Shown here: piece by piece, positions 11,600 to 23,797 of the stretch
Layout of the letters: the number at the start of each line of letters is the position of its first letter
How positions within the stretch are numbered: the first letter of the stretch is position 1
From: Symsagittifera roscoffensis
Lineage: Eukaryota > Xenacoelomorpha > Acoela > Convolutidae
Length of the DNA stretch: 64,000 nucleotides
NCBI RefSeq assembly: GCF_963678635.1
Contig: NC_087064.1
Location: 41,261,165-41,325,164 of the forward strand
Direction: 5' to 3'
Notes under the pieces: generated by a model
Seen by the model: the letters and a program-made list of their open reading frames with translations, nothing else
Databases searched by the model: none
Told to the model about the DNA's origin: nothing
Position numbers and translations under genes: made by a program

Positions 11600-12987
11600 A
11601 AAAAGACAAATATACAAGATTGAATAATACGTCTCTAGCACTTTTCCAAAGACTCATTAAGCAACCTCAATTTTTCTCAAAATTTTACCCCATATATAAT
11701 CAACAACGCAAGCACTAACAACCAGTATCCGGTAACAATTATAACTTTTTAAAAGTCAAATACATCATTATATTAATGATCAAAATAAACAAAAACTATA
11801 CATGTCTGACCTTGAATTTCAAGGAAATTCATATATTTTTAGAGTAACAAATTCAGCCATTAAGTATGCAAAAGACACAATTTCAGTCATAGTATCTCTC
11901 CCTGTAAACAACAACTCACCATATAAAATCACACTAACCTAGGATTTATAGAATATTGCGAAACAAATCCATCAGTCCATCCGACAGAAGAAAAAGCATT
12001 TAGAGTAAATAACCTTCTAAAGTTACTGGATATTTGTCAATCAACCATTCTTATATAAAAAATATCTGTTAACAATATTACAAATGATTCTAAAAGAAAT
12101 GCAGACTAATTCACAAAACTTATTATTCTGAAACTCCATTTCAAATCTCAAATTGTACAAATGAACAACAAAATTTTCTCACAATGTTCAATTTTCAACA
12201 TTCTCAAATCAATCGAAAAGAATCTGATCAATTAGCAAATCTTTAAGAAAGTACCGAAGGGTTCAAGCTATGTCTAAACTTGATGTTCGTAAAATACAAT
12301 CACCATTACAGCCCCCCCCCCCCCTTAAACTTGACGCAATTTTCAAAAAGCAACGAGCAAGTTAGGTACCAATTTACTTACAAAATAAAGTAAACAGATT
12401 ACTCGACATTCTGGAACAATATGAAATCATATCACCAGTAAAAAAAACATAAAAACCACCAAAGCAAAAGGTAACATTTTCATGAAACCCGTTATCATTC
12501 TCGCTATATGATATCTCAGTTCTTTAGTTGATGAATCTAAATGTCATTGGTCCATAGAACCAATCCAAGTAATACTCACTAAATTAAACGGAAAGTATTA
12601 TACTACTGGTGACGTGAACAGCGCATAAAATCGCAGCGACTTACACAAGTCGTTTTTGGAAACCAACAATACTAATTTACTAGACACTTCGATGGATATT
12701 CTATAGGACTAGCAGTATTTTCAGCTTTTAATATCCAAATTTTTGAACCACTTATTCTTAGTAATAAAGTTATCACATATTATGTTTTTATACAATCACA
12801 AACAAAGCAGGACATGTTTAATGTAGGAGAAAAATAGTACCAAACTTTAAAAAAAGTAAACATGAAAGCAGCCCCAGATAAATCACAATTGATCCTCACT
12901 CAAGTTAAATTCCATTAAAATCACGAATAGATGCTATATTAAAGCTTCAACTCCCATCTAATAAAAAAAATCCAAGAATTCTTTAGA
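11600..12987 (+). pseudogene. Reverse transcriptase remnant
   Basis: Eroded RT palm and fingers. Readable blocks include ILEQYEIISPV (about 12408-12440), SLVDESKCHW (about 12520-12555) and KLNGKYYTTGDVNSA (about 12580-12628), the last being motif A with its catalytic Asp followed by a stop. The YLDD-type motif C is not intact. A C homopolymer (about 14 bases near 12313) interrupts the region. Assigned from motif order and continuity with the RNase H that follows. Confidence 0.65.
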
Positions 12988-13480
12988 ATGTTAAACTTTT
13001 TGAGTAATTACGTTTATAAAAGGCAACTGTATCTAAGACCATTTTTTAAAACTCTAAGACAACAAAATAATTTCGGATGGACATTGGAACATCAAAAACA
13101 TTTTGACGAAATGAAAAATCTTTTCATAGAACAAATATCGAATATGATCCCAGATCCAGATCCAACGTTCATTGCCATGTGTGACGCCTCACATTTTGGA
13201 ATTGGCGCAGCACTCTTACAATAAAATAAAGGTGCAAACAAAACGGACCTTATATCAGCAAATTCAAGACTTTTTACACAAGCCGAATTTAGACTCTCTA
13301 CACTTATGAGAGAATGTTCAGCAATAATATATACACTCTCATAAAACGAGTTTTTAATCCTTTAATCATTTTTAACATCCAACTGTTCAATTTACAGATC
13401 ATAAACCAATAATTTTTCTGTTTACACAAAAATCAAAACCAAACCATAGATTTTATAGATTTCAACTTATCTTAATGAAA
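12988..13480 (+). pseudogene. RT connection and RNase H remnant
   Basis: The open stretch 12988-13224 encodes the RT thumb/connection (MLNFLSNYVYKRQLYLRPF) and then the RNase H start with FIAMCDASHFGIGAALLQ, holding the first catalytic Asp. Following frames keep a FRLSTLMREC-like block and, near 13392, a TDHKP-type motif. The same region is found inverted at 47386-47912, where it is better preserved. Confidence 0.75.
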
Positions 13481-13867
13481 CTTCCAAAGCTACATATAGT
13501 GTGGACAGCAGGAAAAAATCTGGCTTTACGAGACACATTTAGTCAAAATACATCACTTGAGTTAATAATACGGAAAACAACCGTAGAAATACCGCAAATT
13601 ATAAAGTTCTTCCCTGCAAAAGACGAAACATCACCAAGACTAGAATGCAAACACCGATCCCGACATACGCAAATAAATAACTTGGAACATAACGAAGTAC
13701 ATTTATTGGGAAAATCTACATTTAAACCAATACCATACTCATCATGGATCAAAAACAATACACTACAAGAATCACCCGTACAGAATTTATATCGGAAAAA
13801 CCTAATCCCTTCAATTAAAAAAGAAAAATTAAGTAGTAGCATTAATTTACCAGAATCTCCTGATTAA
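13475..13867 (+). pseudogene. Pol linker between RNase H and integrase
   Basis: A 130-codon open stretch starting MKLPKLHIVWTAGKNLALRD. The beginning is the usual RNase H end (W.AGK.LA..D.LSR-like). The rest is hydrophilic spacer before the integrase zinc finger. It ends at a stop where the frame otherwise continues. Confidence 0.55.
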
Positions 13868-13899
13868 AGTACCAAATATACCATTAAAAAATTTAATCT

Positions 13900-15060
13900 A
13901 GAAGACACTTTTGACAATTTAACTCTCTCGGAAAATGAATTTCAGAACCTCTTTTTACCAACCACAGAAACAATAACACTAGAACTACTACAAAAATATG
14001 AAAACCATGACCTCGTCCTCAGAAAACTTAAATTCTGTCTTAAAATAAAAGAAAACCTACAAAAGCAGATATCACAATCTTAGGAAATAAAACACTATTT
14101 AGATGTTTTCGGAAGTTTCACAATACAAAACACTGATCTCTTGGAATAACATACTCCAGAAAAAAAGTACCCTGTCTACCATTAAGCATGATTTTAATAG
14201 CATTCCAGAATTCACATTCCTTAAACACAAAAAAGCCTACAAGATAAGAAAAAACATACTCAAAAACTATTCAAATTTTCTACTTTCAAAACGCACCGAT
14301 TTGGATGAAAGCTTATGCAACGATTGCGGAACGTGTCAATTGAATAAACCAAATCCGCATCAGATAAGACTCTAAAGGACGAGGTTATCATTCAATACAT
14401 TTGATACAAAAAGCACTATCTTGCACTCTTCAGAACTAAAAATCATACATAATGTTAATATTTGATGCATTTAGCCACTATGTAGCACTCAACCCTGTAC
14501 CTCATTGCAATGCTTATTAAGTATAAACAACACTTTATGAGCACTGTATAGCCAAATCTGGACTACCAGAAATCCTTTTCACAGATAAGGGTACTGAATT
14601 CATAAACAATTACATCATCACATTATGCCCTCTCTCAATTATTAAACATAAACCCCGAACCTCTCATGCCCCATGGACTAATATCTTAGTCGAAGGTACG
14701 AACCGTTGCCTAGAAGAATACCTTAGATGTCAATGGAAGAGATACCAAAAATACCGATTGGTCAACTGACGTAAAGCAATTCCCATTAGCCTATAATTGA
14801 CAAACAGCAACAACTCTAGGAGTACTCTATAATTCACAAATAATAACAACTCTAGGATTGTCATCATATGAAAAGGTTTTAAATCAAAAACCACTGATAC
14901 CAAAATTGTTCACAGCAAACTGCTCCAAAGTAAAAAATATTTCGACGAAATAAATCATTTCTCAAATCCTTCTCTCCGGACCAAATGAACATTCTTTTTC
15001 ATAAATTTTTGCCGCACCTTTGAAGTTTTTCACTTCTCCATAAAAACCTACTATAACTTC
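13900..15060 (+). pseudogene. Integrase remnant
   Basis: The HHCC zinc-binding region is readable at about 14290-14350 (CNDCGTCQLNKP). Core strands follow near 14456-14500 (LIFDAFSHYVALNPV), the second catalytic Asp context near 14575-14600 (ILFTDKGTEFINN), and the C-terminal helix with a catalytic Glu context near 14690-14730 (LVEGTNRCLEEYLR). Several stops interrupt it. Its closest relative in this window is the inverted copy at 45600-46501. Confidence 0.75.
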
Positions 15061-15214
15061 CCAAAAATTCTTGATCACCTCCTCAGGTACGAAATTTTCA
15101 CAACGTATTAAATGTTACGACATTGATTTAATAAGGAAGACAACTTTCTGCTTTTTGTAATTTTTGTCACTTTTGTAGCTGTCCTTATTTTAACAATTTG
15201 CACATGTATGAAAA

Positions 15215-18200
15215 ATGCAATTATTATTTTTGCAAAAATATCCAAAATTGCAAACCAACAACCGACTAAACAATTCCCACCAACCACTACATCCCATGAA
15301 CACCCGTACACCATCAACATCTAGTCAAACAAGCCATCCCCAATCATCTACACGTATTTCATTTCGAGAAAATCCCTATACATTCGAAGAAAGACACGCA
15401 TCATTATCCGAACCTTTAATAGCAGCCATTCGTGAAACACCCCCAAGTGAACCACAATACGAACCAACATACACCAATCACACCTCACTTCGACAAGATC
15501 TCAACAGAACTAGACATCCAAGCCAAAACCAAAAGTTGACATCCACAATATTATCTATCCCCGAAGAAATCGAAACTTTGCAACACCCAGAGTTCATTTT
15601 AATATACCTTCATCACCCTCTTTGACCCCTTTGGACCTTTCTAGCAATATAATCTAAAGTACTGACCATCACTACAAACAATTTCTCAACAAATTACCCC
15701 AATTATCCCATCGGACTATTTAGGATCAACACCAACTTCCGAGCAAATTCGTGAAAATCTTTTTAATCCCCCACGACAACACAACGTCATCCACATTGGA
15801 TGACACAAGCAATCTACCAAGGCGAACCGAAATTAGTAAACGACCCCAACGATATTTCATCTGACACCTCTTTATCATTGACAGAAATCCTATCCCTACC
15901 ATCAAACCCTTCAAAAATAAGTCAAACACCAACCACTACGTTCCCCCCAAATATACCTTTACGATTAGACTGGAATACGTTTGTAATATCCCTCTTCTAT
16001 TTGGCCAACAACTTGATATTAACAGACTTCATAATTGGGCACTCAACAGACTACAATATAGAAACATTATTCACGAATAGATACAGGAACCTAATATCCA
16101 AATACTTACACAACGTAACTTAACTCTTAAATTCGAGAAAATAGTGATCTAAATAATTTAGTTCATCAACCATTACCTCTAGCGCCACAAAACATAACGG
16201 CTCAATCTTTACCCCATTCATCTATCACAACAGAACGTATCTATAAATACGATAGATATACAAAAAAGATTATACGATATAAAATATTCTACAATCCATA
16301 TTCAGGTGTATCTTACACGTGTATCTTTTATTATATTTTTTCCAAAAAAAACCTTTCCCCCCTAGTAGTCTTAGAACACACATCTCATCACAATCTTTCC
16401 CTCCAAACAGGACCACAAGACCTCCTAGTTACACATTATGATTGTGAAGAAAACCAACAAAAAACACTACATAAATACGCAACTAATCGAGTAACACAAA
16501 GTGAAGCCGAACTACAAAACATAGAATCAACAATTATAGTAGCAACAATTTACTCGAAAACGAGCTACAACTCTAACAGGATATAAGTTTACAGCAAAAT
16601 TCTCAGAAAAGAAATTACATTGCTCGGAAGTCTCAAATGGAAATAAAAAACACACTCGATCACGAATCCTTTTACCAAAGTAATAAAGAAAAAATTTTGC
16701 ATCTTGACCATCAAGATTGCAAAAATGAATTACAACGATTACAAATAACTACAAATAAAGGCACAAATTGTAAATTAATAAATAGTCAAGTCTTATCAGA
16801 CTCCGTGCATCAGGCAGAACTTGAAATATACCAAGGTCATTTTAAAATAGACGATAATTACCCGTATCACGGCTCAGACGGACCATTAACTTATGACTTA
16901 CAAAATAAAAATTGGATAACACACATAGGATTTAATAACCCCTCAAAATGTAAAAATTACTCAAAGAACCAAGGCTACTAAGAAACAATGCTTTTTTTTT
17001 ATTGGAAAATCCAACTGGAAGAGGTACAATTTACAAGTGACTTGAAAGAAGATACTATTCTATGTCAAGGAAAACCCTTACCTTGAAAAAGCCAACCCTG
17101 ATAGAATTAGATCTAACAATCAAAATTATAGAAACTATTGATGGTAGTGAAAACAAGCTAACACCTTTTTAATATTACTCTGAAACAGAAGTCGGTTGTT
17201 AATGTCCAAAACCACTTTTCAAATCACAATATTCAGAAACTCCTGTCAAATACAAAAGAGGTTTCAACATGAAAACAGGAAAATTAATTTTTAACCCAGC
17301 ACAACCACATCAAAACCGCATAGCCAAAACATCTTACATCCCGGTACTATTTTCTAAAAAACAGGAGATCCTAGCGGATATCTTCGCCCAAAAGATAAAA
17401 ATAGCAAATGATTGCTAGAACTCTCACTTATGAATAACACTTACTTTGGTGCAATCCATTATGATATACATCTTGATATGAAACTAGACTATACAATAAG
17501 AAAACATTTTCAAGAAATGTCAATATCTGAAGAAGAAACACTTCATCATTTATGTGAACTCGAACGAACACAAACACTACAACCACTCGCGTTAGCAGTA
17601 TTAAATCTAAACCTATGCAGGTTTTTTTCCAGGCAATAGATCAAACTTCATTGACTATGAAGGAAACATTCTCTGGTATTACAAATCTACTGAAAAAGTT
17701 TCATCGATATACGTTTTTGAAGATGATACAAAAAATCTCTATATATATTTTTAAAAACTATGTTTTGTTGATACATTGTCACGGTGCACTTATTTTTAGG
17801 ATACAGCGGTCCCATGTGGATCTGATAATTGCCACAAGGTTGTACAGCTAAATCCAAAGGAAGAAAAATATTATCTTCATACTCTATACCCTACTCTTAT
17901 GCCATCATCAAAAAAATTTTCACAAGAAAGCATAATAGCAATCGCCCGTAATCCTAACATAGACTGACCATCAATAGGTATTTATCCCAGATCAGATATA
18001 CAACATCACATTCGAACACAACAATTTCAAGAACTCCTTTTTTCAGATGGACACGAATCAAAGACAATCAACTGATCAGAACTTCCAAAAACTCGCTGAA
18101 ACCGAAAGTTTATCAGATATTTACGCACAAGATTATAAGGATGTTTTAAGGATAATGGAGACTATAAATGTCTTAACGTAGGAAAATACCGTTCGCAAAA

Positions 18201-18480
18201 TAATTCACCAAATAGTATCTTTAATTTTGCAGATCTAATAAACAAACTCGTAGCTTTTCTAGGATGACCCTAATACATATTAGAAAAATTGACTATATTA
18301 TACGCTATAATTGTTTTTTTTTGGATTCCTTTTTTCTCACAATTGAGAGGAATCTACAACACATGCGCAAATTATACACGAGTAAGTAAACAAGTAAGTG
18401 GAGCATGCATATTTTGCAAGATTTTTTGGAATAATTTCTTCCTTAATAAACAAATTTCTACTCCATGCTCAAGTTAGCCA
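15215..18480 (+). pseudogene. Env-like glycoprotein region, decayed
   Basis: Downstream of integrase lie many frame-broken stretches (15215-15625, 15800-16123, 16637-16981, 17412-17639 and others) that, taken together, look like one large surface-protein frame. Features include paired cysteines (for example the context CGSDNCHK near 17820) and Asn-rich stretches with N-x-S/T sites. Near 18284-18340 a hydrophobic run (LTILYAIIVFFWIPFF) looks like a single C-terminal transmembrane anchor. Position after pol and a C-terminal anchor are the hallmarks of env in errantivirus-type elements. It is broken many times and cannot make protein. Assignment to env is from layout and topology, not from a recognised fusion motif. 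Confidence 0.55.
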
Positions 18481-19435
18481 ACACAAAAATAAACTATCTA
18501 CAACACTAAATGCATATCATACTTCACAAGACCATATAAATCTAACACCGACAGCACCATCACAGTTACATCAGCTACAGAATAATCACTTTTTATCTAA
18601 GTACCACGAATTTAAAGGAACACATTAGCAGTAACAGAACAGATTTCTCGAGGTCATAGCTACCAACAAAGCCCAGTATCTCATTTAGAACTCCACCATT
18701 CAACCATTGATGACACATATGAGCAGATTGTAGAACAACCATGTACAACAAATTTCCGTTCTCAACTTAACCATCTTTTTAGCACACGATGAGCTGACAG
18801 ATTGGATCCCTCAACCGTTAACTTTCTTATCCATTCAACCTTCAACGCCAATCCTCCGGCATTTCACTTTCGGGCCTGACTTCTTCTCCCTACCCACCTT
18901 TTCAACTAACTCACCACGCACAGATTCAGATGATTCAACACAAACTATTTTTAACAGTATATCGAACTTTAACAACTCCGATGTAGAAACTCACGATGAA
19001 TTCCTCCACTCAGAACCTAGCAAATCTAGTTTTTCACAGGCACTTTTCCAAATCCTCACTTCCCAACTTCCCAATGAATCCTCTCCAGCCCCCTCTTCCT
19101 ATACTGACGCCACTCCTATTCTTTTTTCGATGTCCAGCGACCAACTTGACCCACCTAGCACCATGTTATATAACCAGTTAGAGCATGAATTAGACAACTT
19201 CATAACACTACAGCAGCACACTCATACCACAAACAACCTAACAATTCACCAACTAACACACTCTACTTCAACATCACAATCCCCAATTCAATCAGCAAAT
19301 GCAGAACCTACAAGGGGCCATAGAGTTTTTAAACACAAACACCCTAACGCCACACCACAACTTCTGATTAGCCGACCTCGATTATACCGATTATATTCTC
19401 TTCATCCACAACATACTAACACCAAAGAGTTTTAA
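18481..19435 (+). pseudogene. Long tail after the env anchor, unknown
   Basis: A mostly readable stretch of Ser/Thr/Pro/His/Gln-rich protein continues after the membrane anchor. The last part (19130-19435, 101 codons) ends with a short basic segment (GHRVFKHKHPNA). It may be a very long cytoplasmic tail of the env-like protein or a separate frame. No family is recognised. Confidence 0.35.
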
Positions 19436-19499
19436 ATTTATAACTGACCATTTTTCCCTGAACATACTTACTATACGACCACTAACTACAACAAACTGA

Positions 19500-20116
19500 A
19501 ACTTGTTGATGAATATGGCCTGTTTCCCACACTTTCCTGAACTTCATACTATCACTTTACTAACCCATTAGCCCTTCCCTTTTACAACACCCCCGTAGAC
19601 ATCAAACTATGCAAATCCCGCCCCTACAAAGTAACCTTTGCACTTAAACTAACCTTCGGACTAAACCAAACACTTAACACATTCATAGCACAACGTGCAA
19701 ATAGATTCTCAATAAACCTTTTTGATCACGCAATAACATGCTCCATGGAAAATACCCCAAATGAGGACGACCCTAATGTTAACCCACAACTAACAGAAGG
19801 TTTTTTTAATCCGAAAATGTAGTTAACCTTGATAAAAAAATACGATAACTTTATCGCTACTGCAACAACAAACACTAATGCATACCTTAATAAATTTAAT
19901 CATTTTGAACTAACTTTTCTCTTCCTTACACCTAACGAATGTAACTCACGCTGTTCGCATGAAATCATGTTACGATCAAAATTAACACACACATATACAT
20001 TTAACAGTTTCATACAACATCTTTTTACATCTAATACACCAACAAAAAACCCACAACACAGATTTACATTCATTAACTCAAAACACACTTCACCATTTTT
20101 CCTAAATTTCACTTAA
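19500..20116 (+). pseudogene. Uncharacterised reading frame before the 3' LTR
   Basis: After a gap of broken sequence, a third block becomes readable: PVDIKLCKSRPYKVTFALKL near 19589-19650, then an open 95-codon frame (19829-20116) with two cysteines (ECNSRCSHE). It is neither gag, pol nor a typical env segment. It belongs to the element by position and by its A/C-rich composition. Function unknown. Confidence 0.35.
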
Positions 20117-22164
20117 TGTATAAAAAAAAAACACTTATCTCCACGGCATCCTCCATAATTATGATCCTATTCGACAAATGTGTATGTATTGCCCTCTAAC
20201 CAAATACTTTGATGTTGATGACGCCCGCCCACTAATTGTCTCCCACGAATATATATAGCCCATTGAAGTCACACCACTAGAAATTTCCATAACAATAAAA
20301 ATACCCATTAATTAGATAATTTAATTCAAAACACACGTCATGAATTCTTTCTTGATAATGAAGAACTAAAGATCATCACAACGCTGGAGCTTCTCTGGCC
20401 TCTACTTTAAAGTTATAACATCATCAGCATACTTGCGAAACTCCTCACATCATCCGACACAATCCAAAAAAGTTTCCTCAGTGGACTTTTCACTGATGAC
20501 GACCCTTCATAATCATGCATTAATTATTTCAACTAATAAATAAAACTAAACACTCATCATTCTTTATAAATTTCTAATTTTCCTTTCTAAATTTCACCGA
20601 TCACTCATCTAAAAAGAAGAAAATTCAAATAAAAAATCAAAATTCTTTTTCTAAGCCTTTCAATTCTATAATAAAAATTAATTAATAATGCAGTAAAATT
20701 CGATACAACAGCAGTATAATAATAGCTCGGCTGTAAACTTCAGAAAATTACAGCAGTAAATTCATAAAAATGCAATTAAATTATAAAAAAACTAACCTTT
20801 TTATGTCACGCTTTTTTTGTAAATTTCAATATCTCTTCACTCCCCCACAATTTACACACTTTTTCCACCAATTTGCACAAACTCGCCTTCGAAGAATTGT
20901 TAAAAAATGAATTTTAAGTTTCAAATCTAACTGATAACAACTATAACTTGTTTTCACACGTTTCAAACTTTCCTCTAAACCGGTTGGAAGGAACTATAAG
21001 AGTAAGCTTAACCTGACCAACGCAGCCTGCTAACGCCACACAACCACAAAACTAATAGCATGAAAAAGAAAGAAAGCCCCACGGTACCCAAACCGGATCA
21101 AACCCAGATTGAAACTGGATAAAATATTCTTTTGAAACTCACTTGAAACCAAATGAAACTTTAGAAGTCAAAGGAAAAACCCAAAACACAATAATCTACT
21201 TTTGAGAAAAAGATACAATCAAAACAAAAAAGAGAAAAATACCTGATAAAAAGAAACAATAGTTTGAACACAATAAGAGACTCTGCCCAAAGAGACGGTG
21301 AAATTGTAACCCACTCTAGCCTCACCGCCCAGAACGCTGTCGCTCGAAGTAACTGCCCCCACCATGTGCTACGACCCCGATACTCTTTTTTTGATTTGAG
21401 TGGCTCCAGGGTGAGCAAATTCTCAAAAAAACCAAACTAAATAAAAACGCTATTGCGAAAACAATTAATAGAAAATTATAACTAAAAACTGACTTCAATA
21501 ACACGATTTAGTTATTGCAATACCCCCACCGTAGCACATGCTGGGGGCATTGCTCACCCTGGAGCCCTTCCTATCAAAAATAGAGTATCGGGGTCGTAGC
21601 ACATGGTGGGGGCATATATAAATGTAATGTAAAAGATTTCTTACAGCCAATGTAACGAGCAGCAAAGGAGATGAAAAATTGATTACCTTCCAACTCTGGA
21701 ATGGTAAATCTATTGGACTGTTGCCGTAGTCACTATCCTCAAAGGATTTAAACTATGGACTAAACATCGCAACAAATGAAACCATTGGAAGAGACCAATG
21801 GTCAACTCGATGTTGATCTCACATACCGACCCTAGTCACTTGGCACTTCACGCGGAAAAGTCAAAACTTCATCTTGCAAGTAGTCTCGCTCTAAGCTTAA
21901 CGAAATTGATACATCATTGCACCGATCTAAAATCTTGACACAATCACTCAAGAAGACCCATGATCAAACGAGACCCACTTTTGGAACACGAACAACTGTT
22001 CTTCTCTTCTCTACACAAACAAACAACTTCATCTCTCCTCTCTTCACGAAGTCAGTGCTCCAACTACTGAAAAGAAAACTACCCCAAGAATAAGAAACCT
22101 CGCCATCCGTCCTTCAATACAAAAAACAATTTAAAAACTAAAAACTCTCTAAACCCCGGATGGG
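20117..22164 (+). other. Element 3' untranslated region, with nested foldback
   Basis: A/C-rich sequence without a convincing frame, holding the foldback element at 21354-21614. The region just before the 3' LTR (CCCCGGATGGG, ending at 22164) is partly purine-rich and may be a weak polypurine tract. Confidence 0.45.
21354..21614. mobile_element. Foldback/MITE-like element with 64-bp inverted arms
   Basis: The left arm 21355-21418 (GCCCCCACCATGTGCTACGA...) is the reverse complement of the right arm 21550-21613, with only a few differences around an A/T-rich stretch. The ends are TGCCCCCACC / GGTGGGGGCA. Between the arms a further partial copy of the terminal motif occurs (about 21524-21548), so the element has an internal repeat. 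It has no coding capacity. It is nested inside the 15.9-kb element. No clear target duplication is seen. Confidence 0.75.
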
Positions 22165-22535
22165 TGGAGCCAGTTCTGGACTAGTATTTATATAAACCAG
22201 TTTTATTAGTGATAAAACTATCTCTATATAATTTTACTAACTAACCAATCATATTCCATCACTAACAGTGACAATTATTTGTAGTGCTGAAACTACTTGT
22301 AGTTTCAGCACCAGAACAATTTTAATAAATCTTAGGCTACAGTTGTTCTTCTTTTGGACAAGCTCCAAGACTAACTCGCAAATACCAGTATACACTAGAT
22401 CTATTGAGCCTAGGAGATACAAGAGTAACATTAAGATTGGTATTAGACTAAGAATTTGCACGAATCTATCTGGCCAAAAATAAGATAGCGTGATGAACAG
22501 ACGGTGTACCTTATCTGAAGTTACTCATAAACTCA
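22165..22535 (+). repeat. 3' LTR
   Basis: Matches 6598-6977, including the 13-bp-arm palindrome and AATAAA. It is followed by CTTC (22536-22539), the right target duplication. Scattered substitutions and small indels separate the two LTRs. Confidence 0.85.
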
Positions 22536-22667
22536 CTTCCCATTCTGCAAAATAAAATGCACAGTTACTGTAAAACCATAAAAATTAGCTCTCATAAATA
22601 TTGTTTTAAGTACGCTTTTAGTCATACAAGTCACTGACTGTTAGAAATAGTTGATATATATGTTCAG

Positions 22668-22816
22668 GGCTCCATTCTGGACACGCTTCATTTCTGTCTG
22701 AAAGTGAACACGGAGGATGCTCTCAATTCAGGCGCAATGCAGGTGTTTCATAGTCTCCTTGACCATCATGACCCACACATCAGGGCTAAAGCTGCAAGGG
22801 ACATCATGGATCTCAG
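22668..22816 (+). CDS. RSPH14: RSPH14-like, armadillo exon
   Basis: Acceptor TGTTCAG|GG, donor CTCAG|GTATGG. It encodes GSILDTLHFCLKVNTEDALN and, further on, DPHIRAKAARDIMDL, an armadillo repeat aligning to the central part of RSPH14. It starts in phase 0, as needed after the exon ending at 6146, and ends after two bases of a codon, completed by the next exon. The acceptor is only 132 bp from the right end of the retrotransposon. Confidence 0.9.
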
Positions 22817-23205
22817 GTATGGCCCTGAAGAGTCATGGTCTGACTGCTTGGATGTCAAAAAAATCGAAACAGACCTCTTTTGAAGTCGTTTTCAACTATC
22901 TTCTTTCCTCTCAAACTAATTAATTCGGCCTTTTCAAATAGTCATTTGGTGATCATTTGATTACTGTTTCTGGGTCGATCTCAATAAGATTAAACAAGTA
23001 AGCAGTCGTAACTCCAAAGAGGTTTTGGAGAACCTTGACTCTTAGCTGAATATTTCAATCTATCGGAAGAGAATCTTTTGCGCTCAAAGATTAGCAAAGT
23101 TTTTCAATTTAAACTGAGTTGGAAGGCCTTTACTTGGTCTATTGTGGGAGATGGATGTTGAACTAAATTGGTCCAAGCTATTTATTTTTTGTGTTGTTGT
23201 CGTAG

Positions 23206-23322
23206 TGTTCCCCTGGCGGGTAAAGTGAAAGCGCACGAGGTGGGCAGTATGAAGAGACTGATTGAGCTGATGGCGGATGAGGAGCCGGAAGTGAGGGCCA
23301 ACTGTGCAGCTGCCATCATGTT
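23206..23322 (+). CDS. RSPH14: RSPH14-like, armadillo exon
   Basis: Acceptor TTGTCGTAG|T, donor ATGTT|GTAAGTAT. It encodes VPLAGKVKAHEVGSMKRLIE and then ADEEPEVRANCAAAIM, the conserved helix 2-3 pattern of an armadillo repeat (P.V..N.A.AI). Both junction phases agree with the neighbours. Confidence 0.92.
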
Positions 23323-23685
23323 GTAAGTATCATCATGATCGACCAACAGCCATGTGAATGAATGATTTAGGCAGAAAATCGTTCGCATGCTACTGCTACG
23401 AGTTATCTTTTTCAGCCAATCAGAACAAAAAGTTTTGCACATTAAATTATTGCATCATAAATGGGCTTATTTTCACAGGGACGTGTTTCATTTGATTAGT
23501 TTAGGGAAAATATTTGATCACAAGATCTTTCCCTCTTAAACTTGTAAAATTATATTTGGCGCCTAAGAAGCCTTCAGAGAAATGGCATGAATGGTCTACT
23601 AAAATTTTTAGCCGTAAAACGGTAAGAAATTGTCGGCCAAAGTGCGCATTGGAGATTTCAAGTGGGAACGCCTCTAGTGTTTCAG
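23323..23685 (+). other. RSPH14 intron
   Basis: A 363-bp intron with donor GTAAGT and acceptor GTTTCAG. Nothing else is seen in it. Confidence 0.6.
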
Positions 23686-23797
23686 CATTGCGATCACTAC
23701 CCAGGGAAAATACCAGGCCATAGAGCACAATGCGATCGAGACACTGCTGCTCAATCTGGAGGATACTCACAGTGCCGTCAGACTCAACGCCGTCAAG
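23686..23797 (+). CDS. RSPH14: RSPH14-like, armadillo exon
   Basis: Acceptor GTGTTTCAG|C, donor GTCAAG|GTAATC. It encodes IAITTQGKYQAIEHNAIETL and then THSAVRLNAVK, the most conserved part of the family (GKY.A.E..AI..LL..L....AR.NA.KAL). It ends in phase 0. Confidence 0.93.

Larger units (their letters stand above)
6598..22535 (+). mobile_element. 15.9-kb Ty3/gypsy LTR retrotransposon with env-like region
   Basis: Two direct repeats (6598-6977 and 22165-22535), both starting TGGA.CCAG and ending ACTCA, bracket the element. The flanks carry CTTC on both sides (6594-6597 and 22536-22539; ACTTC if the LTR end is drawn one base shorter), a target-site duplication. Inside, in order on the + strand, are gag, aspartic protease, RT, RNase H, integrase, an env-like region with a C-terminal membrane anchor, and a further unknown frame. 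Every frame is broken by stops, so it is dead. The LTRs match at roughly nine positions in ten by eye, so the insertion is not recent. The + strand is strikingly A- and C-rich and G-poor compared with the host introns. It sits in the sense orientation inside an RSPH14 intron. Confidence 0.88.
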
